Assembly (NCBI GenBank): GCA_964460985.1
Contig: CAYWQX010000048.1
Location: forward strand, 1 to 11,987
Direction of reading: 5' to 3'
Source of the DNA: CAZABG01 sp964460985
GTDB taxonomy: Bacteria; Chlamydiota; Chlamydiia; Chlamydiales; Parachlamydiaceae
Length of the DNA stretch: 11,987 bases
The translations under genes and the position numbers were made by a program. The notes under the pieces were generated by a model. That model was given only the letters and a program-made list of their open reading frames with translations. It did no database searches and was not told where the DNA came from. This document shows positions 1 through 6,064 of this stretch, in pieces; the first letter of the stretch is position 1; every line of letters begins with the position of its first letter.

Positions 1-1125
1 GGCATCTTTGTGATATCGGCCTTTGCCATTGTCACTTTCATGCTTTTATTTCTTCATCCGACCGTGGGTGACGATGGGAAAAAAATCAAAATCCGTTTCT
101 CTGACATCGATAAAGTCACTCCCGGAACGCGGGTAACCTATGGCGGAAAGCCGGTCGGTGAAGTGGTATCGATTAAAGAGATCGACGATCCAAAACAGCC
201 TCGCCAGGCAAGAAACGGGTTTGTCTATCTTTATGAAGTGGAAACCACGGTTGACTCAACGGTACGCATCTATAATAGCGATAGCGTCTCGCTCAGAACT
301 TCAGGGCTTTTAGGTGAAAAATCGGTCGCGATCACTCCCCTCCCCCCTAAACCGGACGAGCCTTTAATCGAGATTGACGGGGAAATCATCTATGCTGATG
401 AATCGGGCTCTGTCGAAGAGACTTTAAAAGAGTTTAAAGAGCTGTCCGATAAATTCGAAGAGACTTTAGATGCCGTCCATGTTTTCTTCAAAGATGTGAA
501 TGAATCGAAACTGGTCTCCAAAACGACTCAAACGGTTGAAACACTTCTTGGCATCGCTGAGGCGATCTACCAAAAAGATAAACTGGTGGCGATCGTTGAT
601 AATGCTCATACTCTTTCCGCTAATGCGGTTAAAACCTGGGACAATATTGATAAATCGGTTGCCAGCGCGGAAACGATTTTAGGCACTACCGCTCGCGGAG
701 AGGGAACAGTTGGTAATCTTCTCATGAAAGAGGATACCTACCTTCGCTTTAACTCGATTCTTGCCAAGGCGGAAACGTTGATGGACGATATCAACCACTA
801 TGGCCTTTTGTTCCAATCCGATAGAAACTGGCAACGAGTAAGAGCGAGAAGAGCCAACTTGCTCTACACCCTCCAAAGCCCTCAAGAGTTTAGAAACTTC
901 TTTAATGACGAAGTCGACCAGATCGTAACTGCCCTCGCCAGATTAAACACTGTCTTGGATCAAACCCAATGCATCCCTGACTTTGACAACTCGTTAGAAA
1001 ACTGCAAATTTAAGGAAGCTTTAGCTGAACTGATCCGCCGAGTCAAACAGATGGAGGAGTCGATCCGTCTTTACAACACACAAGTCATGGATGTCGAAAA
1101 GTGCAACCAGCCGGTGTGTGAGTAA
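1..1125 (+). CDS. MCE/MlaD-family lipid-transport protein, 5' end outside window
   Basis: The reading frame is open from base 1 (GIFVISAFAIV...), so the GTG at 10 is unlikely to be the real start and the gene begins upstream of the window. The visible part opens with a hydrophobic inner-membrane anchor, then one MCE domain at about residues 25-110: KIKIRFSDIDKVTPGTRV, GKPVGEVVSI and LRTSGLLGEKSVAI match the MCE/MlaD pattern. A long helical, coiled-coil-like region follows (about 130-350), ending in two cysteines near the C-terminus. MCE proteins form periplasmic hexameric rings that bind phospholipid and work with an MlaFE-type ABC permease in envelope lipid traffic; the ABC partners would be expected upstream. 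The stop overlaps the next start by one base (TAATG), which suggests translational coupling. The family call is firm; the transported lipid is unknown. Confidence 0.88.
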   Translation, partial: GIFVISAFAIVTFMLLFLHPTVGDDGKKIKIRFSDIDKVTPGTRVTYGGKPVGEVVSIKEIDDPKQPRQARNGFVYLYEVETTVDSTVRIYNSDSVSLRTSGLLGEKSVAITPLPPKPDEPLIEIDGEIIYADESGSVEETLKEFKELSDKFEETLDAVHVFFKDVNESKLVSKTTQTVETLLGIAEAIYQKDKLVAIVDNAHTLSANAVKTWDNIDKSVASAETILGTTARGEGTVGNLLMKEDTYLRFNSILAKAETLMDDINHYGLLFQSDRNWQRVRARRANLLYTLQSPQEFRNFFNDEVDQIVTALARLNTVLDQTQCIPDFDNSLENCKFKEALAELIRRVKQMEESIRLYNTQVMDVEKCNQPVCE

Positions 1126-1694
1126 TGGAGAATATTCCCTATTCCGAGATCGAGAAAGGCACATTTATGATCTCTTCGCCTGACATTGAATCGGGTATTT
1201 TTTTTCGAAGTGTGATTCTCATCTGCGAGCACAATCCTAACGGCTCTTTTGGCCTTGTTATCAATAAAACACTCGATGTCGAGCTTCCGGAAGAGATCAT
1301 GAGCAGTACGCAGATTACAAATCCCCATATTCAAATCAGAGCCGGCGGCCCGGTACAAACCAACCAGATGATGCTGCTTCACACCTCGAGCGCGATTCCC
1401 GATCAAACCCTGAAGGTGTGTGAAGGGGTCTACTTAGGCGGCGATCTGGCTTTTTTGCAAGAGGCTGCGCAAGAAGAAAATGGACCGCTTATCAACCTCT
1501 GTTTCGGCTATTCAGGGTGGGGCGCCGGCCAGCTTGAACGAGAGTTTCTTGACGGCGGATGGTTTTTGCATCCCGCCTCGGCCCGCCATATCTTTGAAAC
1601 CCGTCCCGAAAAACTGTGGCAGACTCTTCTTAGAGAAATGGGAGGAAAATACGCTTCTCTCTCAATGATCCCGGAAGATCTCAGCCTCAACTAG
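1125..1694 (+). CDS. YqgE/AlgH family protein (UPF0301)
   Basis: A 189-residue protein, close to the usual family length of about 185-190. The core motif RSVILICEHNPNGSFGLVIN at residues 29-48 is the family signature, followed by the conserved glycine-rich segments RAGGPVQTNQMMLLH and FGYSGWGAGQLEREF. No signal peptide or membrane segment is seen, so it is probably cytoplasmic. The biochemical role of the family is not established; AlgH was first linked to alginate regulation in Pseudomonas. The start ATG overlaps the stop of the MCE gene and has no clear ribosome binding site, consistent with coupling. The N-terminus (MENIPYSEIEKG) resembles chlamydial homologues as I remember them, which supports this start over the ATG at codon 15. 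Its last 35 bases recur twice downstream (2836-2870 exactly, 4997-5028 diverged). Confidence 0.9.
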   Translation: MENIPYSEIEKGTFMISSPDIESGIFFRSVILICEHNPNGSFGLVINKTLDVELPEEIMSSTQITNPHIQIRAGGPVQTNQMMLLHTSSAIPDQTLKVCEGVYLGGDLAFLQEAAQEENGPLINLCFGYSGWGAGQLEREFLDGGWFLHPASARHIFETRPEKLWQTLLREMGGKYASLSMIPEDLSLN

Positions 1695-1723
1695 GACAGC
1701 CCCCTGCAAAAAATCTTAATCAT

Positions 1724-1748
1724 AAATTAACAAAAGCTTTGTTAATTT
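1724..1748. repeat. Perfect AT-rich inverted repeat between yqgE and LRR1
   Basis: Two 11-base arms (AAATTAACAAA and TTTGTTAATTT) are perfect reverse complements around a 3-base centre (AGC). On the plus strand the repeat is followed by TATTAATTATT, so it could act as a weak terminator for the MCE-yqgE operon. It also lies just upstream of the TATAAT of LRR1, where an operator would sit. The sequence does not decide between the two. It is only partly recognisable upstream of LRR2. Confidence 0.6.
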
Positions 1749-1769
1749 TATTAATTATTCCATTATAAT
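1739..1769 (+). promoter_or_regulatory. Putative promoter of LRR1
   Basis: A perfect TATAAT lies at 1764-1769. The best -35 candidate is TTGTTA at 1739-1744 with a long 19-base spacer, inside the right arm of the inverted repeat. The -10 ends six bases before the ATG at 1776, so transcription would start on or next to the A of the start codon and give a leaderless mRNA. No Shine-Dalgarno sequence is present. Confidence 0.5.
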
Positions 1770-1775
1770 ATCTAC

Positions 1776-2615
1776 ATGAGCAGCATTAACAACATTTTCT
1801 ATCAAAATACTTACGAACAACTATCCACCCCTAAAAAAGTTCTTACGAAAATCGTCGCAATTTTTGCAGCCCTTTTTACTTTAGGCTTGGCTTATGAGCC
1901 TACCTTTCGTTGGATGGTAACCCATTTATCTAACGATTCAAACCGCACGACTCAAAATATCTCTACTGTGGCGGCATCCATTCTACCTAGACCCTCAGAA
2001 AATCACTCTTACATCCCGGAATTAGCCCGTGCATTAGGGGTGTCTGATGCCACTCTTAATTCAACTCAACTATGGCTTTATTCTAGAAAACTCACAAAAA
2101 TCCCTACTTCTATTGGCAAACTCTCTCAGCTGCATGATTTGGATTTCAGTAACAACCAGCTTACCACGGTTCCCGCCTCTATTGGCAACCTCACTCAGCT
2201 GTATTCTTTGGGTCTCAGTAAAAACAAACTTACCACGGTTCCCCCAGCTCTTGGCAACCTCACTAAGCTGGATAAACTGTGGCTCAATGGCAACCAACTC
2301 ACCACGGTTCCCCCAACTCTTGGTAACCTATCTCAAATGCAGCATTTGTGGCTCGATCACAACCAACTCACCACGATTCCCGACACTCTTGGCAACCTCT
2401 CTCAGCTGCAGAGATTGTGGCTCAATAGCAACCGACTCACCACGGTTCCTGAATGCCTATTCCGTCTTCCAAGAAACTGCCATATAGATTTACGTGACAA
2501 TCCCATTCCGCAGGTGGTGCTCAGAGCTTTGTATGAGCGTATAAATGCTCCGGATTACACTGGACCTAGTTTTACTCTTCCTCAAACAGTAGACCAAAAA
2601 AAAATCCTCAAATAG
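1776..2615 (+). CDS. LRR protein 1 with N-terminal membrane segment; IpaH-like LRR without NEL domain
   Basis: A 279-residue protein. Residues 1-21 are polar (Asn/Ser/Gln rich); 22-40 (KVLTKIVAIFAALFTLGLAY) form one predicted membrane helix. A linker follows, then one partial and five full 23-residue LRRs (about 97-230) of the pattern LxxLxLxxNxLTTVPxxLGNLSQ. The C-terminal cap CHIDLRDNPIPQVVLRALYE and the PDYTGP segment at 259-264 resemble the junction that joins LRRs to the NEL ligase domain in IpaH/SspH proteins as I remember them, but the protein ends 15 residues later. It is probably a secreted or membrane-inserted host-interaction protein. Residues 61-70 and the N-terminus match LRR2 closely, supporting both the start and a duplication origin; LRR2 lacks the membrane segment. 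Remnants of a NEL C-terminus lie downstream at 2674-2833. Target unknown. Confidence 0.82.
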   Translation: MSSINNIFYQNTYEQLSTPKKVLTKIVAIFAALFTLGLAYEPTFRWMVTHLSNDSNRTTQNISTVAASILPRPSENHSYIPELARALGVSDATLNSTQLWLYSRKLTKIPTSIGKLSQLHDLDFSNNQLTTVPASIGNLTQLYSLGLSKNKLTTVPPALGNLTKLDKLWLNGNQLTTVPPTLGNLSQMQHLWLDHNQLTTIPDTLGNLSQLQRLWLNSNRLTTVPECLFRLPRNCHIDLRDNPIPQVVLRALYERINAPDYTGPSFTLPQTVDQKKILK

Positions 2616-2621
2616 GATTTT
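2596..2621 (-). terminator. Hairpin with T-tract, oriented to the minus strand
   Basis: Arms AAAATCCT (2601-2608) and AGGATTTT (2614-2621) pair perfectly around a 5-base loop. Read on the minus strand the hairpin runs straight into nine T residues, the form of an intrinsic terminator. It overlaps the LRR1 stop codon. No intact minus-strand gene ends here now, but a fragment resembling the phosphatase C-terminus ends at 2642, just upstream on that strand. Confidence 0.6.
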
Positions 2622-2641
2622 AGAGCGTTTGCGAAAGCCCT

Positions 2642-2674
2642 CTAATGTACAAGGTTATAGATGAATTGGTATTG
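2642..2674 (-). pseudogene. Possible relic of a PTP gene 3' end
   Basis: Read on the minus strand, 2674-2642 gives QYQFIYNLVH followed by TAG. The intact phosphatase gene downstream ends QYQFIDQFVKNC. Fifteen of the 18 bases covering the first six codons agree between the two loci. The relic faces LRR1 convergently, as the intact phosphatase faces the end of LRR2, and is followed on its own strand by a terminator-like hairpin. The fragment is very short, so a chance match is possible; orientation, stop codon and hairpin make a gene relic more likely than not. Confidence 0.4.
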
Positions 2675-2833
2675 CCGAAATGGCCACCCTCCATACACAA
2701 ATAGAGCCCAAAAAAGCCGCTTTTCAAGAAGCTGTCGAAGGAGAAGAAGCCGGAATACCATGCCGAATTCCTTCGCCTCGACAAAGAAGAGTGGAACGCC
2801 TATTTGATTCTTACAAGAAGTTTAGTTAACTAA
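2674..2833 (+). pseudogene. Relic of NEL-type domain C-terminus behind LRR1
   Basis: This stretch is a diverged copy of 4836-4994. It reads AEMATLHTQIEP, then AAFQEAVEGEEA, has a one-base insertion near 2750, and continues in another frame as HAEFLRLDKEEWNAYLILTR to a TAA at 2831-2833. The last 80 or so bases are almost identical between the copies. It has no start codon and no upstream NEL core, so it cannot encode a ligase. It shows that LRR1 was once followed by the same C-terminal domain as LRR2, or that a deletion joined LRR1 to the tail of another family member. Confidence 0.72.
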
Positions 2834-2835
2834 GC

Positions 2836-2870
2836 CTCTCAATGATCCCGGAAGATCTCAGCCTCAACTA
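2836..2870 (+). repeat. Exact 35-bp copy of the yqgE 3' end
   Basis: Bases 2836-2870 are identical to 1659-1693, the last codons of yqgE (SLSMIPEDLSLN). Here they directly follow the stop codon of the NEL relic and precede the upstream region of LRR2. A diverged copy follows the second NEL relic at 4997-5028. The copies mark the joints of a duplicated unit made of yqgE tail, LRR and NEL. Confidence 0.9.
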
Positions 2871-2931
2871 AGGCCCTCCATCAAAATTTCAAATTTTCCC
2901 ATCAGAAAATCTTAATTTTAAAAAAAACTAA

Positions 2932-2960
2932 TTTAGCTTTATCAATTAAAGGATTATTGT
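2932..2960 (+). promoter_or_regulatory. Putative promoter of LRR2
   Basis: TATTGT at 2955-2960 lies exactly six bases before the ATG, the same position as TATAAT in front of LRR1. A weak -35 (TTTAGC, 2932-2937) is 17 bases upstream. A second shared block, AAAATCTTAAT, occurs at 2906-2916 here and at 1710-1720 before LRR1, showing common descent of the two upstream regions. The AAAGGA at 2948-2953 is 13 bases from the ATG, too far for a good ribosome binding site. Confidence 0.4.
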
Positions 2961-2966
2961 TGTCTG

Positions 2967-4355
2967 ATGAACTCAATACAAAATGATGGTTTCAATCAAA
3001 ATACTTACGAACAACCACCTGCTTCTAAAAAAATTCGTATGTCGCAAAACATCTCTACTGTGGCGGCATCCATTCTAACTAGACCCTCAGAAAATAGCTC
3101 TGACTCTAGACCAACCGAAAATGACTCCTACATAACGGAATTGGCCTGCGCATTTAGAGTGTCTAAAGCCAATCTTAATTCAACTCATCTATCGCTTTAT
3201 TTTGGAGAACTCACAAGTATCCCTACCTCTGTTGGTAACCTCACTCAGCTGCATACTTTGGAATTGATTAGCAACCGACTTGAAACGGTTCCCGCCACTC
3301 TCGGCAACCTCACGCAGCTGCGATATTTGGGTCTCAAAAACAACCGACTCACCTCTGTTCCCCCAGCTCTTGGCAACCTTATTCAGCTGCAGGAATTGTG
3401 GCTCAATGGCAACCAACTCACCTCTGTTCCCCCAGCTCTTGGCAACCTTACTCAGCTGCAGGAATTGTGGCTCAATGGCAATCAACTCACCTCTGTTCCC
3501 CCAGCTCTTGGCAACCTTACTCAGCTGCAGGAATTGAGACTCGGATACAACCAACTTACCAAGGTTCCCCCGACTCTTGGCAACCTCTCTCAGCTGAAGC
3601 TATTGCAACTTAGAAACAATAGGCTCACCACCCTTCCTGACGATCTTCGCAACTTATCTCAGCTGCAGGACTTAGAACTCGAACACAATCGATTCACCGC
3701 GGTTCCTGCATTTATTCGTAACCTCTCTCAGCTGAAGAAATTGTACCTCGGCAACAACAGGCTCACCACCTTTCCCGACAATCTTAGCAACCTCTCTCAG
3801 CTGGATACTTTGGACCTCAGTAACAACCAAATCACCACGGTTCCCGCATTTATTCATAACCTCTCTCAGCTGGATACTTTGGACCTCAGTAACAACCAAA
3901 TCACCACGGTTCCCGCATTTATTCATAACCTCTCTCAGCTGCAGGAGTTGTACCTCAGCAACAACAGGCTCACCACCTTTCCCGACAATCTTAGCACCCT
4001 CTCTCAGCTGAATACTTTGGACCTCAGTAACAACCAACTCACCACCTTTCCCGAATCTATTGGCAACCTCTCTCAGCTGGATACTTTGGACCTCAGTAAC
4101 AACCAGCTCACGACTGTTCACGACTCTCTTGGCAACCTCTCTCAGCTGCAGGAATTGTGCCTAAATGGCAACCGACTCACCACAGTTCCTGAATGCCTCT
4201 TCCGCCTTCCGCCTACCTGCGAAGTAAACATAGGGAGAAACCCGATCCCGATTGCAGAGCTTAGAGCATTGCAAGCTCGCGTTAATACACCGGGCTATAA
4301 TGGCCCTAGATTCATGTTTTCCATTCATGAAGAGGGGGTTCTTATCAAAGCTTGA
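2967..4355 (+). CDS. LRR protein 2, 15 repeats, truncated LRR-NEL effector
   Basis: A 462-residue protein with a polar, Ser/Asn-rich N-terminus of about 75 residues, no membrane segment, and one partial plus 14 full 23-residue LRRs (about 74-413) of the type SQLDTLDLSNNQLTTVP. It ends in a cap (CEVNIGRNPIPIAELRALQA) and PGYNGPRFMFS at 442-452, which matches the LRR-to-NEL hinge of IpaH/SspH ligases (PDYHGP...YFS, from memory). The stop TGA at 4353 falls 11 residues after this hinge, and recognisable NEL sequence continues downstream in the same frame, so the open frame is best seen as the LRR half of a broken LRR-NEL gene. Some repeats are identical at DNA level (offset 69 bp), implying recent repeat gain. 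The product may still bind a host target. The start is supported by alignment to LRR1. Confidence 0.85.
   Translation: MNSIQNDGFNQNTYEQPPASKKIRMSQNISTVAASILTRPSENSSDSRPTENDSYITELACAFRVSKANLNSTHLSLYFGELTSIPTSVGNLTQLHTLELISNRLETVPATLGNLTQLRYLGLKNNRLTSVPPALGNLIQLQELWLNGNQLTSVPPALGNLTQLQELWLNGNQLTSVPPALGNLTQLQELRLGYNQLTKVPPTLGNLSQLKLLQLRNNRLTTLPDDLRNLSQLQDLELEHNRFTAVPAFIRNLSQLKKLYLGNNRLTTFPDNLSNLSQLDTLDLSNNQITTVPAFIHNLSQLDTLDLSNNQITTVPAFIHNLSQLQELYLSNNRLTTFPDNLSTLSQLNTLDLSNNQLTTFPESIGNLSQLDTLDLSNNQLTTVHDSLGNLSQLQELCLNGNRLTTVPECLFRLPPTCEVNIGRNPIPIAELRALQARVNTPGYNGPRFMFSIHEEGVLIKA
3789..3941 (+). repeat. Perfect 69-bp tandem duplication of one LRR
   Basis: The segment from 3791-3859, encoding one LRR (SQLDTLDLSNNQITTVPAFI plus three residues), is repeated without change at 3860-3928. 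Identity at an offset of 69 bases extends from about 3789/3858 to 3872/3941. A second nearly identical pair lies at about 3376-3513. One repeat unit is 23 codons, so gain or loss keeps the frame open. Confidence 0.9.
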
Positions 4356-4361
4356 CTAACA

Positions 4362-4994
4362 GCGACTTGAAAGAACATCTGATTACCAGAGAAATCCGAA
4401 TAAGGTTAAGCTCAAGCTTATCTCATTATTCAAGAAGCTATAGCGACCTGCGGTAACCGTGTCGCTTTAGCGCGAAATGACCTCTCGTGCCTCAAAAAAA
4501 TATCGGAAAGCGGCGATCTTTCAATGGACCAGCTAAAAAAACTCCTCATTGGACTGCATCGGCTAGAACTGGTCAAGAAGGCGGCTGAGTTAAAATTAAG
4601 CTCTATGAACGGGCGGGATGACATCGAAACCCACCTTCATCTGATGACCGCTTTAAAATAGCCCCTTAATCTCCCTATCGAAACAAACAGCCTTCTCTAT
4701 CAAGGCATGTCTAGCTTTAGCGAGGCTAAGATTGAGCAAATCAAAATAAGCATTCTGAACGAAACCTCTTCGCCCGAACAAATGATATCGATCCTTATTG
4801 CTTCATCCCTCTGGCAGAAAAAGCTCGACACTCTTCCCGAAATGGCCGCCCTTCATGCTAAAATAAAGAAAGAGAAAGACGCTTTTAAAGAAGCTGTCGA
4901 GGGAGAAGAAGCCGCATATCATGCCGAATTCCTTCGCCTCGACAAAGAAGAGTGGAACGCCTATTTGATTCTTACAAGAAGTTTAATTAACTAA
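4362..4994 (+). pseudogene. Decayed NEL (IpaH/SspH-type E3 ubiquitin ligase) domain
   Basis: Directly after LRR2, the LRR2 frame reopens at 4410 and reads AQAYLIIQEAIATCGNRVA, then ARNDL and LHRLELVKKAAELKLSSM, DDIETHLHLM and TALK, a UAG at 4659, then PLNLPIETNSLLYQGMSSFS, AKIEQIKIS and on to a TAA at 4992. The order of blocks matches the NEL domain: the ESCEDRV catalytic segment, MFRLE..., VDEIEVYLAF and the EMRF..SGVTA.DL segment (from memory). The candidate catalytic Cys is kept (4449-4451), but the Asp of the CxD motif is Asn (CGNR). Upstream are stops at 4353, 4368, 4380, 4401 and 4407; another frame there reads SDLKEHLITREIRIRLSS, so a frameshift near 4405-4412 plus a deletion of the domain start are likely. 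The part from ATG 4707 (95 codons) could be translated but has no clear ribosome binding site. Confidence 0.75.
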
Positions 4995-4996
4995 GC

Positions 4997-5028
4997 CTTT
5001 CAATGATCCCCGAAGATCTTAGTTCAAC
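4997..5028 (+). repeat. Third, diverged copy of the yqgE 3' end
   Basis: Bases 4997-5028 repeat the yqgE tail with several substitutions and a small deletion. The joint with the preceding NEL stop (AACTAAGCC) is the same as at 2828-2836, so the tail was already attached downstream of NEL before the copies diverged. Confidence 0.7.
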
Positions 5029-5045
5029 AAATCCTATCAGGCTTT

Positions 5046-5903
5046 TTAACAATTTTTCACGAATTGATCGATGAACTGATATTGCGCAAACGTTTGTACG
5101 ACGCCAGCTCTTTGAAGACGTGCTAAAAGAAATGATTTTTCAAGGTGAAAAGCTTGAGGATTTTGGGAGCCAAAATGAGAGAGGACAAAAACTCCACTAC
5201 GACCCACTCCCGCGCTGCAATGGATTAAAAGTCCTTTTGAGCTGACCTCATTGATTAAATGCCGGAGCACGACTTTTGAGCATGTGGCCATATCGGGCCA
5301 ACCATTGTATTGATAATGGTCTATCGTATGAGCGCCGATTCGAAACTCTCTTTTTTCGATCCATTCATCACCCACTCTTTGGATGACTTCAGGAGTATTC
5401 CATCTGACAAGAGTTCCGTTATTCATCACAAAGGACTGATCCCAGTATTTATCACAACGCCCCACTTGCGGCATTGCTAAAGAGACCACCGTTTTGATTC
5501 TATTTTCGAGGAGAAACGTGAAAAAATGATCTAAGGTCCCAACAGTCGGCGCTTGACAGAGATAATAAAGATGCTCTCTCAGATAGACAGGAGAGGCATT
5601 ATGATATCCTCCATTTTGGAGTTTCGCACGATTATAGTCATAAGGGAGGACATCCGGATAGCGATTGAGATGACTATACATTTGCCCTTCAGATCGACTG
5701 TAGCGAGGCAATTGGAGAAGATTATGGCATGCTTTTGAAAGTAGATTAAATCGCGCTTCCGTGACCTCATTCACTTTTAACGGAATATGTCCTAAATCAA
5801 AATCGAGCCTGCCGAGCACTTTTAGTGAAGGAATGGGAATCAGTGGTTTATTGTCGGCATCTTCGACGCTATGACTTAGGCAAGATCTTATGGGTCCAGA
5901 CAT
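5046..5903 (-). CDS. Classical (eukaryote-like) protein tyrosine phosphatase
   Basis: A 285-residue protein if started at the ATG at 5903; a TTG at 5927 would add eight residues but would include the promoter -10. The signature motifs of the class I tyrosine-specific PTP domain are present in order: phosphotyrosine loop NRYPDVLPYD (about 80-89), a CDKYWDQ block (about 150-156), WPD loop (202-204, general acid Asp), P-loop HCSAGVGRSG (228-237, nucleophile Cys229 and Arg235), and Q-loop VVQTFAQYQF (268-277). All catalytic residues are intact. Length is close to a bare catalytic domain plus about 40 N-terminal residues. Such enzymes are rare in bacteria outside host-interacting species; YopH and SptP are secreted examples. 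It probably acts on host phosphotyrosine proteins. It is convergent to the LRR2-NEL locus and divergent from LRR3. Confidence 0.9.
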   Translation of the reverse strand: MSGPIRSCLSHSVEDADNKPLIPIPSLKVLGRLDFDLGHIPLKVNEVTEARFNLLSKACHNLLQLPRYSRSEGQMYSHLNRYPDVLPYDYNRAKLQNGGYHNASPVYLREHLYYLCQAPTVGTLDHFFTFLLENRIKTVVSLAMPQVGRCDKYWDQSFVMNNGTLVRWNTPEVIQRVGDEWIEKREFRIGAHTIDHYQYNGWPDMATCSKVVLRHLINEVSSKGLLIHCSAGVGRSGVFVLSHFGSQNPQAFHLEKSFLLARLQRAGVVQTFAQYQFIDQFVKNC

Positions 5904-5909
5904 AGCTTG

Positions 5910-5915
5910 ATTATA
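5910..5915 (-). promoter_or_regulatory. -10 element of the PTP gene, six bases before ATG
   Basis: On the minus strand a perfect TATAAT is followed by CAAGCT and then the ATG at 5903. The expected transcription start coincides with the start codon, as for LRR1 and LRR2. The region 17 bases upstream is T-rich with only a weak -35. No Shine-Dalgarno sequence is seen. Confidence 0.5.
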
Positions 5916-6004
5916 GTCTTGAGACAATAAAAAAGAAAACTCTCTTCAATGTGTTAAAAACTAAAAGAGTTGAGACAATTAAGATTAATGATTTGCAACC
6001 CTGC

Positions 6005-6033
6005 TTGGACAATAAGGCGATTTGGGCTATTAA
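6005..6033 (+). promoter_or_regulatory. Putative sigma70-type promoter of LRR3
   Basis: TTGGAC (6005-6010) and TATTAA (6028-6033) are separated by exactly 17 bases. Transcription from about 6040 would give a leader of about 25 bases before the ATG at 6065. This is the main argument for that start rather than the GTG at 5951. Confidence 0.5.
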
Positions 6034-6064
6034 ATTTAAAAACATTTACTTTTTTTGTTCAATC

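Noticed and set aside
3672..4121. Long minus-strand open frame opposite LRR2 (and similar ones at 2070-2297, 3189-3554, 6550-6810)
   Set aside because: These arise because the 69-bp LRR period keeps the same codons in register on the opposite strand. Their products are simple repeats without start signals or homology.
3189..4196. CRISPR-like regular repeats
   Set aside because: The repeats are 69 bp with no spacers, in frame with the LRR2 coding sequence and encode 23-residue leucine-rich repeats.
4707..4994. 95-codon ORF as an independent gene
   Set aside because: It is the continuation of the NEL-like frame after the UAG at 4659, has no clear ribosome binding site, and its 3' half recurs as a relic at 2674-2833. 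It is treated as part of a pseudogene, although translation cannot be ruled out.
5904..5927. TTG start adding eight residues to the PTP
   Set aside because: The stretch contains a perfect TATAAT placed six bases before the ATG, and the added residues match no PTP motif.
5951..6064. GTG-started N-terminal extension of LRR3
   Set aside because: The segment contains the TTGGAC-N17-TATTAA promoter and has no resemblance to the N-termini of the other LRR proteins. The ATG at 6065 fits a leader of about 25 bases.
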